NCBI GenBank assembly: GCA_963715825.1
Contig: CAVQSI010000027.1
Span: forward strand, 62,001-126,000
Origin: Sva-07 sp963715825
GTDB lineage: Bacteria > Actinomycetota > Acidimicrobiia > Acidimicrobiales > Ilumatobacteraceae
Direction of reading: 5' to 3'
DNA length: 64,000 nt
Part shown: positions 7,872-15,928 of the stretch, one piece after another
How positions within the stretch are numbered: position 1 is the stretch's first letter
How the letters are laid out: each line of letters starts with the position of its first letter
Made by a program: the position numbers and the translations under genes
Notes under the pieces: generated by a model
What the model was told of the DNA's origin: nothing
What the model saw: only the letters and a program-made list of their open reading frames with translations
The model's database searches: none

Positions 7872-8237
7872 TCAGGCCCGTGATGTCGCGGCCGGCTCGT
7901 GGAGTTCGATCAGGTTGCCGGAGGGGTCGCGCAGGAAGCATTGGCGACTGGACGCGACCGGCTTGGGGTCGCTGACGCCCACGCCGCAGCCGCGGAGTTC
8001 GGCCACCGCAGCATCGATGTCCGCGACCTGAATGGCGAAATGCTGGCCGCAGTCGTTCGGGACCGCCGACTCGATCAGATGGACCTGCTGGCCGCCGATG
8101 TCGAGCCACGCACCGCCGAAGCCGAAATCCGGTCGATCCTCGCGCGGCGTCAAGCCGAGCACCTCGGTGTAGAACCGAACGCCCTCCGCGGCGTCGCCCA
8201 CGTTGATCGACACGTGATGGACACCCAGCGGCTGCAT
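7872..8237 (-). CDS. VOC family (glyoxalase-like) protein
   Basis: A single-domain vicinal-oxygen-chelate protein of 121 residues, starting MQPLGVHHVSINVGD. Metal-binding-type positions are seen in VHHVS, QVHLIE, HFAIQVAD and GNLIELHE, so it probably binds a divalent metal. The pattern FLRDPSGNLIELHE is typical of glyoxalase/fosfomycin-resistance-like members. Its ATG overlaps the TGA of the upstream DinB-like gene (ATGA at 8234-8237), so the two are translationally coupled. Substrate unknown. Confidence 0.85.
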   Translation of the reverse strand: MQPLGVHHVSINVGDAAEGVRFYTEVLGLTPREDRPDFGFGGAWLDIGGQQVHLIESAVPNDCGQHFAIQVADIDAAVAELRGCGVGVSDPKPVASSRQCFLRDPSGNLIELHEPAATSRA

Positions 8238-8854
8238 CACGACGTCATTCCGCCGAGGCCGACCAGGCCGCGTGCCAACTCGATCTCGCCCATGTGACGC
8301 AGGCCGTGCTGGTACAGCCAGCACTCGAACGCGTCGAGCACGGTGATGCCCTGTGGTCCGGCGCAGCGGGCACTGTAGGTGGACGCGATCATCGGCGGAT
8401 ACGGCTTGGCGATCAGCACCCGGCTCAGGTCGCTCGGGTCCATCGAGCGCAGGTGCGCCTCGGTGCGCTCGAACACGGCCCGCTGGTACTCCTGGTAGGC
8501 GTCGTAGTTGCCGATGCGCTGCGCCACCATCTCGTCGACGGTCTTGTGTTTGCCATGATCGGCGATCGTGAGCTGCACCCGCTCCTGCCAGTCGTCGTTC
8601 CAGATCGGCGCCTCGCCCGTGATCATCATGAACGACCCGTCGTGCACGTTGACGTAGTGGAACAGCGAGAACGCGATCGGTAGGACGCCCTCGCGTTCGA
8701 AGTGGTTGACGTGCTCGAGGTCCATCGTTTCGACGGCCTGGTAGTACAGCGAGTGCATCGTGCGCATCCGCCGGTACAGCGAATCCTGCATCGGGTCGGC
8801 CAGCGGCGGGCCGCTGTTCAGTTCCAGATCGATGAGAGCGTCGGTGTCGGCCAT
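8237..8854 (-). CDS. DinB-like four-helix protein
   Basis: A 205-residue protein with the features of the DinB/YfiT-like four-helix fold: His residues HFEREGVLPIAFSLFHYVNVHDG in the first half and a C-terminal CWLYQHGLRHMGEIELAR. The C-terminal H-x3-H pattern and the earlier His could bind a metal. Members include mycothiol- and bacillithiol-dependent transferases and uncharacterised enzymes. It is cotranscribed with the VOC protein downstream. Family assignment is moderate; function unknown. Confidence 0.65.
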   Translation of the reverse strand: MADTDALIDLELNSGPPLADPMQDSLYRRMRTMHSLYYQAVETMDLEHVNHFEREGVLPIAFSLFHYVNVHDGSFMMITGEAPIWNDDWQERVQLTIADHGKHKTVDEMVAQRIGNYDAYQEYQRAVFERTEAHLRSMDPSDLSRVLIAKPYPPMIASTYSARCAGPQGITVLDAFECWLYQHGLRHMGEIELARGLVGLGGMTS

Positions 8855-8997
8855 GGCTCGACCGTAGTCAGACCGTGGTGTCGATCACGGAGCGGTGATC
8901 TCGGGTGGCCCGAGGCGACGTCGGCGAGCCGTGAAGCCGACGTGCTGCCACATCGAGCGACAGGCGAAACGTGCCCGGACAGCGAGGACTGCGCGCG

Positions 8998-9636
8998 TCA
9001 GAGTCCGTCGAGGTCGTAGATGCTGCGGGCGGGTTCGTCGGCGGGGTCGATCTCGAGGTCCTCGAGCAGCCCGTGGCGCAGGTCGTAGGCCCAGCCGTGC
9101 ACATGGTTGCGCATGTCGTCGCCCCACCGTCGCTGCACGAACGACGTCGAGCACAGCCGGTACACCTGCTCGCGGACGTTCAACTCCACCAGCCGTTGAT
9201 GGCGCAGCACCGGGTCGTCGATGGCGTCGAGTTCGTCGTGGTAGATCCGGTAGACGTCCTTGATCGTGCGCAACCACTTGTCGATCAAGCCGTGGTACGA
9301 ACCGTCGACTGCAGCAGCGACGCCGCCACATCCGTAGTGGCCGCAGACGATGACGTGTTCGACATCGAGCACCTCGACCGCGAACTGCAGCACCGACATC
9401 AGGTTCATGTCGGTGTGGACCACCAGATTGGCGATGTTGCGGTGGATGAACATCTCGCCGCTGCGCACGCCGACCATCTCGTTGGCGTTCACGCGGCTGT
9501 CCGAACACCCGATGAAGAGGTACTTCGGGCGCTGTCCGGCGGCGAGGCGTTCGAAGTGGTCCGGGTCGTTGGCGAGCTCGTCGGCCACCCACCGGCGGTT
9601 GTTCTCGAACAGCTGCTCGTAGCTCGGTGTGGGCAC
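8998..9636 (-). CDS. can: Beta-class carbonic anhydrase
   Basis: A 212-residue beta-carbonic anhydrase. Zinc ligands C44 (CSDSR, with D46/R48 dyad), H100 and C103 (CGHYGCGG) are all present, as are HRNIAN and the C-terminal extension typical of the E. coli Can type. It interconverts CO2 and bicarbonate in the cytoplasm, supplying bicarbonate for carboxylases. It is monocistronic as seen here, divergent from the small HTH gene at 9724. About 140 bp separate it from the DinB-like gene; I see nothing definable in that gap. Confidence 0.96.
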   Translation of the reverse strand: MPTPSYEQLFENNRRWVADELANDPDHFERLAAGQRPKYLFIGCSDSRVNANEMVGVRSGEMFIHRNIANLVVHTDMNLMSVLQFAVEVLDVEHVIVCGHYGCGGVAAAVDGSYHGLIDKWLRTIKDVYRIYHDELDAIDDPVLRHQRLVELNVREQVYRLCSTSFVQRRWGDDMRNHVHGWAYDLRHGLLEDLEIDPADEPARSIYDLDGL

Positions 9637-9723
9637 ACCGAGAGCCTGTCACACGGCTGTGAGAATACCCATCACCAATCAACGGAAGTTGAGTTCCGGT
9701 AACGATCTTCGTAGCATGACCTC

Positions 9724-10056
9724 ATGACCCGCCCCACCGGTGCCTCCGTCGCCCCGTCGGCACCGCTCGTCGACGACGGCACCTGGACCTTTCTCACCAA
9801 TCACAGCCACGTGCTGATCTGTCTCGCCCGTGATCCGCAGCTCCGCCTGCGCGATCTGGCCGAACAGGTCGGCATCACCGAACGTGCGGTGCAGGGCATC
9901 GTCAAGGATCTCGAGGCCGCCGGCTGCCTCACTCGTCATCGCGAGGGGCGACGCAACCGCTACGACATCGTCACCGACCGCCCGATGCGTCACCGGGTCG
10001 AGCGCCAGCACGTGGTCGGCGACCTGTTGGGCGCGATGGCCCCGATGAAGCCCTGA
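9724..10056 (+). CDS. Small winged-helix transcriptional regulator
   Basis: A 110-residue protein with a MarR/ArsR-like winged helix at about residues 20-85: LICLARDPQLRLRDLAEQVG, then ITERAVQGIVKDLEAAGCLTR (recognition helix) and HREGRRNRYDI (wing). There is no effector domain or metal-binding Cys, so its signal is unknown. It is divergent from the carbonic anhydrase gene, which is a possible target. Confidence 0.8.
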   Translation: MTRPTGASVAPSAPLVDDGTWTFLTNHSHVLICLARDPQLRLRDLAEQVGITERAVQGIVKDLEAAGCLTRHREGRRNRYDIVTDRPMRHRVERQHVVGDLLGAMAPMKP

Positions 10057-10077
10057 GCCGGCCGCCGGCCGTCAGCG

Positions 10078-11043
10078 TCAGGCCGGTGGCGGAGGTGGCG
10101 GCGGCGTCGTTGGCGGAGGTGGCGGCGGAGCAGCCGGTGGCTCGCTGATCGAAGGCGGCGGTGCCATTCCCGGTGGGGGTGGCGTCATGCCCGGTGGGGG
10201 TGGGGGCGGTGCGTCCGTCGCCATCGGCGCGGCAACTGCTGTCTCGGGCGAGTCCGGGCCCTTCCCCTTCGAGCGCTTGACCAGCACGATGGCCACTGCA
10301 GCGACCACCGCAACGATGGCGATGATCGCCACGATGATCCAGATCGACGAGCTGTCGCTTCCGCCGCCGGGGGTCCACTCGGCGTTCATCGTGGCATCAC
10401 CGTCGACGACGAAGTCGGCATCGGCCTTGATGTCCCAGGTCGCGGTCGAGCCGGAGGTCGACGATGCGTTGTTCTCGCCGAGCGATCCCGGTGCTGTCAC
10501 GACGAACCGGATCGTGAACAGGTCGTCGAGGCTGACATCGAGCAGCTCGGTGATCATCTCGGTGTCGGACGGATCACCGGTGAGTTCGTCGACGCCTTCG
10601 AGTACGGCGTTGAAGCGCGTGCCGGCTTCGTCCTGCACGACCGAGAACGACGACGTGTCGTCACCGAGCGAGGTCAGTTCGGTGACCGGGACCCCGGTCA
10701 CCGTGCAGCCGACGCCGGCCTCACCACCTTCGTTGATCTCGCGGGTGCTCACGTCGTACTCGGTGAGTTCCGACGTGAGGTCCGCGCACGGATCCTCGCC
10801 ACCGAAGAACTCGTCGAGCAGCGCGTCGCTGGACAGATCGCCCACGTCGCCGAGGCCCTCGCCGAGCAGGCCCGAGAGCTCCTGGAGTTGATCGGTGTCG
10901 ATCAGGATGAGGTAGTCGAGGTCGGCGGTGGCGTCGTCGTTGATCGTGAACGTCGCCTCCAGCGTGAAACACCCGGCGAGGAGTGCGCTGGCGGCGACGA
11001 CGGCGAGCGCCGTGGCAGCGGTTCGAAGTGATCGACGTGGCAT
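10078..11043 (-). CDS. LppM-domain lipoprotein with proline-rich tail
   Basis: A 321-residue protein with a lipoprotein signal peptide (LLAGCF, lipidated Cys about residue 25), an LppM-type extracytoplasmic domain (FTLEATFTINDDATADLDYLI onward), then a transmembrane helix (SIWIIVAIIAIVAVVAAVAIVLV, about residues 233-256). A basic KRSKGKG stretch follows, then a Pro-rich tail with many P-runs. Mycobacterial LppM is a surface lipoprotein involved in host interaction. The tail would be cytoplasmic, an arrangement shared with other actinobacterial LppM proteins. It is divergent from the persulfide dioxygenase gene. Confidence 0.85.
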   Translation of the reverse strand: MPRRSLRTAATALAVVAASALLAGCFTLEATFTINDDATADLDYLILIDTDQLQELSGLLGEGLGDVGDLSSDALLDEFFGGEDPCADLTSELTEYDVSTREINEGGEAGVGCTVTGVPVTELTSLGDDTSSFSVVQDEAGTRFNAVLEGVDELTGDPSDTEMITELLDVSLDDLFTIRFVVTAPGSLGENNASSTSGSTATWDIKADADFVVDGDATMNAEWTPGGGSDSSSIWIIVAIIAIVAVVAAVAIVLVKRSKGKGPDSPETAVAAPMATDAPPPPPPGMTPPPPGMAPPPSISEPPAAPPPPPPTTPPPPPPPA

Positions 11044-11086
11044 ACCGGAGACCGTACTCTCGTGGGGGAGGCCGACCGGGAATACC

Positions 11087-11100
11087 TACCCCATGGGGTA
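11087..11100. promoter_or_regulatory. CsoR/CstR-type operator candidate upstream of the persulfide dioxygenase
   Basis: TACCCCATGGGGTA is a perfect 14-bp palindrome ending 61 bp before the ATG at 11162. C4-NN-G4 palindromes flanked by TA are the recognised shape of CsoR-family operators, including the persulfide sensor CstR. A closely similar site lies upstream of the rhodanese lipoprotein at 13936-13949. Confidence 0.7.
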
Positions 11101-11161
11101 TGTTGGATCGGGCATCGTGGTCGGCGACGTCAACGTCGACCTCCAGTCGAAAGGTGCAACC

Positions 11162-12556
11162 ATGAAGTTCACGCAGTACTACCTCGAGTGTCTGTCGCAG
11201 GCCTCGTACCTGATCGGCGACACGTCCACCGGACGGGCGGTCGTCGTCGATCCGCGTCGTGACATCGACGAGTACGTGCGCGATGCAGCCGCAGACGGCC
11301 TCACGATCGAGTTGGTGATCGAGACGCATTTCCACGCCGACTTCCTGTCGGGCCACCTCGAGTTGGCCGCAGCCACCGGTGCCGAGATCGGATTCTCGGC
11401 AGTGGCCGAAACGGAGTTCGCGTCGCGCAAGCTCGCCGACGGCGAACGCATTTCCCTCGGCGACGTCCAGCTCGAGATCCGTCACACCCCGGGCCACACG
11501 CCCGAGTCGATCAGCATCGTCGTGTGGGAACACGCCGACGACGAGGTGCCCTACGGCGTGTTGACCGGCGACGCCCTCTTCATCGGCGACGTCGGGCGTC
11601 CCGACCTGCTCGCTTCGCTCGGCTACACCCGCGACGAGCTCGCCCACAAGCTCTACGACAGCCTGCACAACCAGTTGCTCACGCTGCCCGACGCGACCCG
11701 CGTCTACCCGGCCCACGGCGCCGGCTCGGCGTGCGGCAAGAACCTGTCCACCGAGACCTGGTCGACGATCGGCGACCAGCGGGTGAACAACTACGCCCTG
11801 GTGGCTCCCGACAAGGAGACCTTCGTCGCGCTGGTCACCGAGGGGCAGCCACCGGCGCCGTCGTACTTCGTCTACGACGCCGTCCTCAACCGCAAGGATC
11901 GTCCGCTGCTCGACGAGACGTCACCGCTCGAGGCCCTCGATCTCGATACAGCCACACGTCTGATCGACGCCGGCGCGATCCTGCTCGACGGCCGCTCGCC
12001 GGAGGAGTTCGCCCGCGGGCACCTGGTCGGCTCGGTCAACGTCGGCCTCGACGGCCGGTACGCGGAGTTCGCCGGCTCGGTGGTGCCGAGCGACGTCGAC
12101 ATCGTGCTCGTCGCCGACCCCGGCTTCGAGATCGAGGCCCGCAACCGCCTGGGTCGTATCGGCTTCGACCGCGTCGTGGGCTACCTCGCCGATCCGCTGG
12201 CAGTGATGGCGGAGCATCCCGACCGAACTGCTCGTGCGTCGCGTCTCACGGTCCCCGAGTTCGAGCGCCGCCGCGCCGAGGTCGCCGGGCTCCAGCTGAT
12301 CGACATCCGCAACCCCGGCGAGGTCGCCATCGGCAGCATCGCCGGGTCGGTTCCGGTGCCCGTCGGACAGCTCCCTGCTCGCCTCGATGAACTCGACGCT
12401 GGCGCCCCGACCGTCGTGTTCTGCGCGGGCGGCTACCGGTCGTCGGTCGCTGCCAGCGTGCTGCGCCGGGCCGGCTTCACCGACGTGTCCGACCTCGTTG
12501 GCGGCTACGGCGCCTGGCTCGAGTTCGCCGGGCCGTCGCTACCCGCCCCGGTCTGA
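11162..12556 (+). CDS. Persulfide dioxygenase-rhodanese fusion (CstB-like)
   Basis: A 464-residue protein. Residues 1 to about 240 form a metallo-beta-lactamase persulfide dioxygenase domain (ETHFHADFLSGH at 54-65, HTPGHTPES, TGDALFIGDVGRPDL, YPAHGAGSACG). A first rhodanese-like domain (about 265-360) has no catalytic Cys (IVLVADPGFEIEA where CxxG would be). A second (about 365-464) has the active Cys C421 in VVFCAGGYRSS. This order, with one dead and one live rhodanese domain, is that of CstB, which oxidises persulfide sulfur to thiosulfate or sulfite. It would detoxify sulfide/persulfide in the cytoplasm. The 14-bp palindrome upstream suggests control by a CstR-type repressor not seen here. 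Confidence 0.9.
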   Translation: MKFTQYYLECLSQASYLIGDTSTGRAVVVDPRRDIDEYVRDAAADGLTIELVIETHFHADFLSGHLELAAATGAEIGFSAVAETEFASRKLADGERISLGDVQLEIRHTPGHTPESISIVVWEHADDEVPYGVLTGDALFIGDVGRPDLLASLGYTRDELAHKLYDSLHNQLLTLPDATRVYPAHGAGSACGKNLSTETWSTIGDQRVNNYALVAPDKETFVALVTEGQPPAPSYFVYDAVLNRKDRPLLDETSPLEALDLDTATRLIDAGAILLDGRSPEEFARGHLVGSVNVGLDGRYAEFAGSVVPSDVDIVLVADPGFEIEARNRLGRIGFDRVVGYLADPLAVMAEHPDRTARASRLTVPEFERRRAEVAGLQLIDIRNPGEVAIGSIAGSVPVPVGQLPARLDELDAGAPTVVFCAGGYRSSVAASVLRRAGFTDVSDLVGGYGAWLEFAGPSLPAPV

Positions 12557-12580
12557 GCGACGGCGCCTAGCATCCACCGG

Positions 12581-13519
12581 GTGATCGTCGATCGGGTTCG
12601 TGACGCCGTTCGCGGTGTCTGGACCCTCGGCATCGACACCTACGAGCAGTGGCGCGATCACCGAACGATCCGCCTCGGCGCCGGCATTGCCTACTACGGG
12701 CTGTTCGCCCTGGTGCCCCTCCTTGCGCTCGCGCTCGCCATCGCAGGGCTGGTGATCTCGCGAGGCGACGTCCAGTCGTACCTCACCGAACGGATCTCGG
12801 AGTGGCTCGGCATCGACGCCGACAACGTCGCGCGGGCCCTCACCGACGCGCTCGACGGCACGGGAACGCTGACCGGCCTCGGCGTCCTGGGTGCCGCGTC
12901 GTTGTTCCTCACGGCATCGGTGCTCGTGGTCGCCGTGCAGGACGCGTTCAACACGATCTGGGAACGGCCGGTGCGACCGGGTTTGCGTCACACCGTGATG
13001 CGCCGTCTCCTCGCGTTCGCCGTCGTCGCCGGAGCCGGTGCCGTCGTGGTCGCGTCGTTCGTGCTGAACGCCGTCGCCGGCCTGCTCTCGCGGCTGATTC
13101 CCGATGCGGCATTCGTCGAGTCACTCGAAGAGCTGTTCGGCGTCGCCACGTCGTGGGTGCTCGGCATCGGCGTCATCACCCTGCTGTTCCGATTCCTCAC
13201 CGATGCAGACATCCCCTGGCGGGCCGCGCTCGTCGGCGGTGCCGCCACCGCCGCCGTGCTCGCCGTGGGCACCGTGCTGGTCGGCGCCTATCTCCAGCGC
13301 TATGCGGCGTCGTCGCTGGTCGGGGTGACCGGGAGCGTGTTCATCGTGCTGCTGTGGATCTTCTACGTCGGCCAGATCGTGCTCGTCGGCGCCGAGTTCA
13401 CCCGCGTGCTCACGCTCCGGGGAATCGGTGTGGCGGATTCGTCCGCGCGGTCATCCGGTGGTGACGGGCAGGCCGGCGCTGGACCAGGCGAGGATGCCGC
13501 CGTCGACGTCGACCGCTGA
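12581..13519 (+). CDS. YihY/virulence factor BrkB family membrane protein
   Basis: A 312-residue protein with about six transmembrane helices and the family signature LGAGIAYYGLFALVPLLALAL near residue 30. Later helices include FVLNAVAGLLSRL, GVATSWVLGIGVITLLFRF and SVFIVLLWIFYVGQIVLVGAEFTRV. The GTG start at 12581 gives the usual N-terminus. Family function is unsettled (BrkB was named for serum resistance; other members are membrane proteins of unknown activity). The 3' end overlaps the convergent rhodanese gene by 69 bp, and the acidic C-terminal tail is poorly conserved. Confidence 0.88.
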   Translation: MIVDRVRDAVRGVWTLGIDTYEQWRDHRTIRLGAGIAYYGLFALVPLLALALAIAGLVISRGDVQSYLTERISEWLGIDADNVARALTDALDGTGTLTGLGVLGAASLFLTASVLVVAVQDAFNTIWERPVRPGLRHTVMRRLLAFAVVAGAGAVVVASFVLNAVAGLLSRLIPDAAFVESLEELFGVATSWVLGIGVITLLFRFLTDADIPWRAALVGGAATAAVLAVGTVLVGAYLQRYAASSLVGVTGSVFIVLLWIFYVGQIVLVGAEFTRVLTLRGIGVADSSARSSGGDGQAGAGPGEDAAVDVDR

Positions 13520-13924
13520 GCTGAAGCCGAGCTGCTCCATCACCCCGAGGGTTTCGCCGCTGCGGTTGCCCGATCGGCAGTAGACGAGGTACGGCACGTC
13601 GGGGTCGAGCGCGGCGAGTTGATCGACGAAGTCGGCGTCGTAGAAGTCCACCAGTACCGCACCGTCGAGGTGGCCCTCGGCGAACTCTTCCGGGGTGCGC
13701 ACGTCGAGGACGACGAGGTCGTCGGGCGGATTGTCGGTGATCGCTGCGGCCTCGTCGACCGAGATCGTCGCGATCCCGCTGATGTCCGCTGCGCTGTCGA
13801 CGCTGCGCGTGCCTGTCTCGAGCGATGTTGCGGTGCTCTCGCTCGCCGGTTCGTCGCTGCCACACGATGCGAGCAACAGGCTGACCCCGGCGACGCCGGC
13901 GATGAATCCACGCGTGATCGTCAT
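13451..13924 (-). CDS. Secreted rhodanese-domain lipoprotein
   Basis: A 157-residue protein: signal peptide with lipobox (SLLLASC), a short linker, then one rhodanese domain (VVLDVRTPEEFAEGHLDGAVL ... LVYCRSGNRSGETL) with the catalytic Cys in YCRSGNRS. It is likely anchored on the outer face of the membrane and binds or transfers persulfide sulfur. The ATG at 13922-13924 is followed upstream by a C4/G4 palindrome like that of the CstB-like gene, so the two are probably coregulated by persulfide. Confidence 0.9.
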   Translation of the reverse strand: MTITRGFIAGVAGVSLLLASCGSDEPASESTATSLETGTRSVDSAADISGIATISVDEAAAITDNPPDDLVVLDVRTPEEFAEGHLDGAVLVDFYDADFVDQLAALDPDVPYLVYCRSGNRSGETLGVMEQLGFSSAVDVDGGILAWSSAGLPVTTG

Positions 13925-13935
13925 GACATCGATGA

Positions 13936-13949
13936 TACCCCGAGGGGTA
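13936..13949. promoter_or_regulatory. CsoR/CstR-type operator candidate upstream of the rhodanese lipoprotein
   Basis: TACCCCGAGGGGTA is a 14-bp element with perfect TACCCC/GGGGTA arms, 12 bp upstream of the lipoprotein's ATG on the minus strand. It has the same arms as 11087-11100. A site this close to the start codon would block transcription of a leader-poor message. Confidence 0.7.
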
Positions 13950-13994
13950 GACGACCGTCCCTGCTGGCCTCGGAGACGACAGAATGGCTGCAGC

Positions 13995-14924
13995 ATGGGC
14001 GACGTCACCCCCTCCGAGGTCATCGAGTTGGCAGGTGGCGCCCGCATGGAGGTGCGCCCGACCTCGGCAGCCGACGCCGAGCGCATCCAGACCCTGTACG
14101 AGACCCTGTCGGTCGGCGATCGTCACCGCCGGTTCTTCGGCGCCTTCAAGCCGCACCTCGCCTGGTGCCGGCAGTGGGCCGACATCTCCGAACAAGGCGG
14201 GTTCGGCGTGATCGCGATCGTGCACCGCGACGGCCTGCCCGACGAGGTGGCGGGCGAGGCGGGGTACGCGAGACGCGACGACGGCGACGGCGACCTGGCG
14301 GTGACGGTGGCACCCAACTGGCGGGGCTGGCTCGGGCCGTACCTGCTCGATGTCCTGGTCCGACATGCCGGCGCCGTCGGGCTCGAGAATCTGCAGGCCG
14401 ACGTGTTGCTCGAGAACGGCCCGATGCTCTCGCTGCTCAACCGGCGCGGCCCGGTCGCCTTGGGTCACGACAGCGGTGTCGTGCGGCTGTCGATCGGCAC
14501 GACCGGTCCCGTCCCGACGTGGCCACCGGCCGACGAGCGGCCCCGGGTGCTGGTCGAGGTCGCCGGTCGACGCTGGGCCGGCGAGCGCGCCGCGGAGGCC
14601 GCCGGTGTCGCCACCGCGATGTGCGCCGGACCGGCATCGCGTAGCGGCGATGCCTGCCCGGTGCTGCACGGCGGTCGTTGCCCACTCGCAGACCAAGCCG
14701 ACGCGATCATCGTGTTGCTCGACCCCGACGACGAGCGCAGCGCGCAGCTCGTCAGGGCGCATCGAGCGCAGTCGCCCGGCACCCCGGTCCTGGTGCGCCA
14801 CCACACGCCGACGCCGGACGGCGTCGATTCGCTCGGCTGCATCGACGTCGAGGCCGACGGCGCAGCCGCCGTTGCCCAGGTGCTGTCGCTGATCGGGTCG
14901 CGGGCCGAGCCCGATCAGGGATAG
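13995..14924 (+). CDS. GNAT-like N-acetyltransferase domain protein with extra C-terminal domain
   Basis: A 309-residue protein. Residues about 15-160 look like a GNAT fold (MEVRPTSAADAERIQTLYETLS at the start, DLAVTVAPNWRGWLGPYLLDVLVRHAG in the acetyl-CoA-binding region, then LENLQADVLLENGPMLSLL). The remaining 140 residues contain CPVLHGGRCPLADQADAIIV and a flavodoxin/receiver-like strand pattern with no catalytic motif I can name. Start: ATG at 13995. Substrate unknown; the C-terminal domain is unrecognised. Confidence 0.7.
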   Translation: MGDVTPSEVIELAGGARMEVRPTSAADAERIQTLYETLSVGDRHRRFFGAFKPHLAWCRQWADISEQGGFGVIAIVHRDGLPDEVAGEAGYARRDDGDGDLAVTVAPNWRGWLGPYLLDVLVRHAGAVGLENLQADVLLENGPMLSLLNRRGPVALGHDSGVVRLSIGTTGPVPTWPPADERPRVLVEVAGRRWAGERAAEAAGVATAMCAGPASRSGDACPVLHGGRCPLADQADAIIVLLDPDDERSAQLVRAHRAQSPGTPVLVRHHTPTPDGVDSLGCIDVEADGAAAVAQVLSLIGSRAEPDQG

Positions 14925-15829
14925 AAGATCCGCATCGCCGAGGCTTCGACGGTCGAGCCGTCTTCCGGGCTGAGCGACAGCATCACCAGTGCGCCGCCGG
15001 TCTGTCCGGGGCTCGTGAACTCGAAGGTCTCGGTGAACGGACCGGCGTCTGGGCCGCCGCTGCCGGTGACGAATCCTTCGAAGATCGGCTCGCCGTTGCC
15101 GTCGGCGCGGAGTTGCACGTCGACGGTGCCCTCGAATGCCAGCGCCGTTCCGGACACGGTCAGCGGGCTCGTCACCTCCGACAGCGCGGCCGGCTCGTCG
15201 ATACGGATGTTCTCGCCCACGGAGCCGAGAACCCACCAGCTGTCGTCGGCGGTGAGCTGGCGGACGAAGACCACCGTCGCCGGGCCGTTCTCGAACGATC
15301 GGATCTCGACCTCGCCGGACCGGTTGTCGCCGGCCATGAACTCACTGGCGATCGGGTCGAGGAACCCGAGGTAGTCGGTGGCGAATCCCACGGCCGCGTC
15401 GACCGGCTCGGCATAGCGCAGGTCGGTCGGGAACCACGGCCAGATTGCGGTGCTGACCTCGTCGGGCACCGGGGGAGCGACTGTCGTGGGCGCATCGGTG
15501 CTCGGCGGTTCGGTGGTGGGCGACGTGGTGGGTGGCGTGGTGGCCTCGGTGGTGGTCGCGGCGTCGGTGGTCTCCGGCGTCTGCGTGGTTGCCGGTGCGT
15601 CGGTGGTGTCGGTGACCGCGGTGGTCACCGGCGCCTCGGTGGTCGAGACCGAGTCGGCGGTCTCGTCGTCGTCGTCGGAGGTGATCACGAACAGCGCGAC
15701 CACGAGCGCGGCGATCAACACGACCGCTCCGGCCACCAACGCCCACTTCTTCGTCCCGTCGCCGGAGCTGTCGAGGTGGGTTCCGGTGGTGTGTCCGGTG
15801 TGTCCGGTGTCGATGGTGTGTCGGTCATG
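14915..15829 (-). CDS. Membrane-anchored Gmad2-domain protein; start uncertain, possible frameshift
   Basis: The secure part (from a GTG at 15737-15739) has a transmembrane helix (VAGAVVLIAALVVALFVI), an acidic DDDDE, a Thr/Pro-rich linker of about 70 residues, then a C-terminal immunoglobulin-like Gmad2 domain (RIDEPAALSEVTSPLTVSG ... TFEFTSPGQTGGALVML). It is probably extracytoplasmic and tethered. The GTG would start inside the membrane helix. A better N-terminus, MTDTPSTPDTPDTPPEPTS from the ATG at 15827-15829, is one frame off, and the intervening in-frame residues (SSGDGTKKWAL) fit a membrane-proximal segment. A one-base error around 15755-15795 would fuse them. Function unknown. Confidence 0.65.
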   Translation of the reverse strand, partial: HDRHTIDTGHTGHTTGTHLDSSGDGTKKWALVAGAVVLIAALVVALFVITSDDDDETADSVSTTEAPVTTAVTDTTDAPATTQTPETTDAATTTEATTPPTTSPTTEPPSTDAPTTVAPPVPDEVSTAIWPWFPTDLRYAEPVDAAVGFATDYLGFLDPIASEFMAGDNRSGEVEIRSFENGPATVVFVRQLTADDSWWVLGSVGENIRIDEPAALSEVTSPLTVSGTALAFEGTVDVQLRADGNGEPIFEGFVTGSGGPDAGPFTETFEFTSPGQTGGALVMLSLSPEDGSTVEASAMRIFYP

Positions 15830-15848
15830 GGGAGCTCCCTCTGGTCGT

Positions 15849-15912
15849 GGTGGGTGTTGGGTGGTGGGTGTGGGGTGGGTGGGGTGGTGGTGGGTGTGGG
15901 GGGTGGTCGGCT
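15849..15912 (+). other. G-run-rich tract upstream of the Gmad2 gene
   Basis: This stretch is almost only G and T with at least eight runs of three or more G on the plus strand, e.g. GGGTGTTGGGTGGTGGG. It has G-quadruplex potential on the template strand of the minus-strand gene that follows. It fills most of the gap between the baeRF stop and the 15829 ATG. Low complexity could also make it prone to sequencing error. Confidence 0.5.
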
Positions 15913-15928
15913 GGGATGAGGTTGCGGT

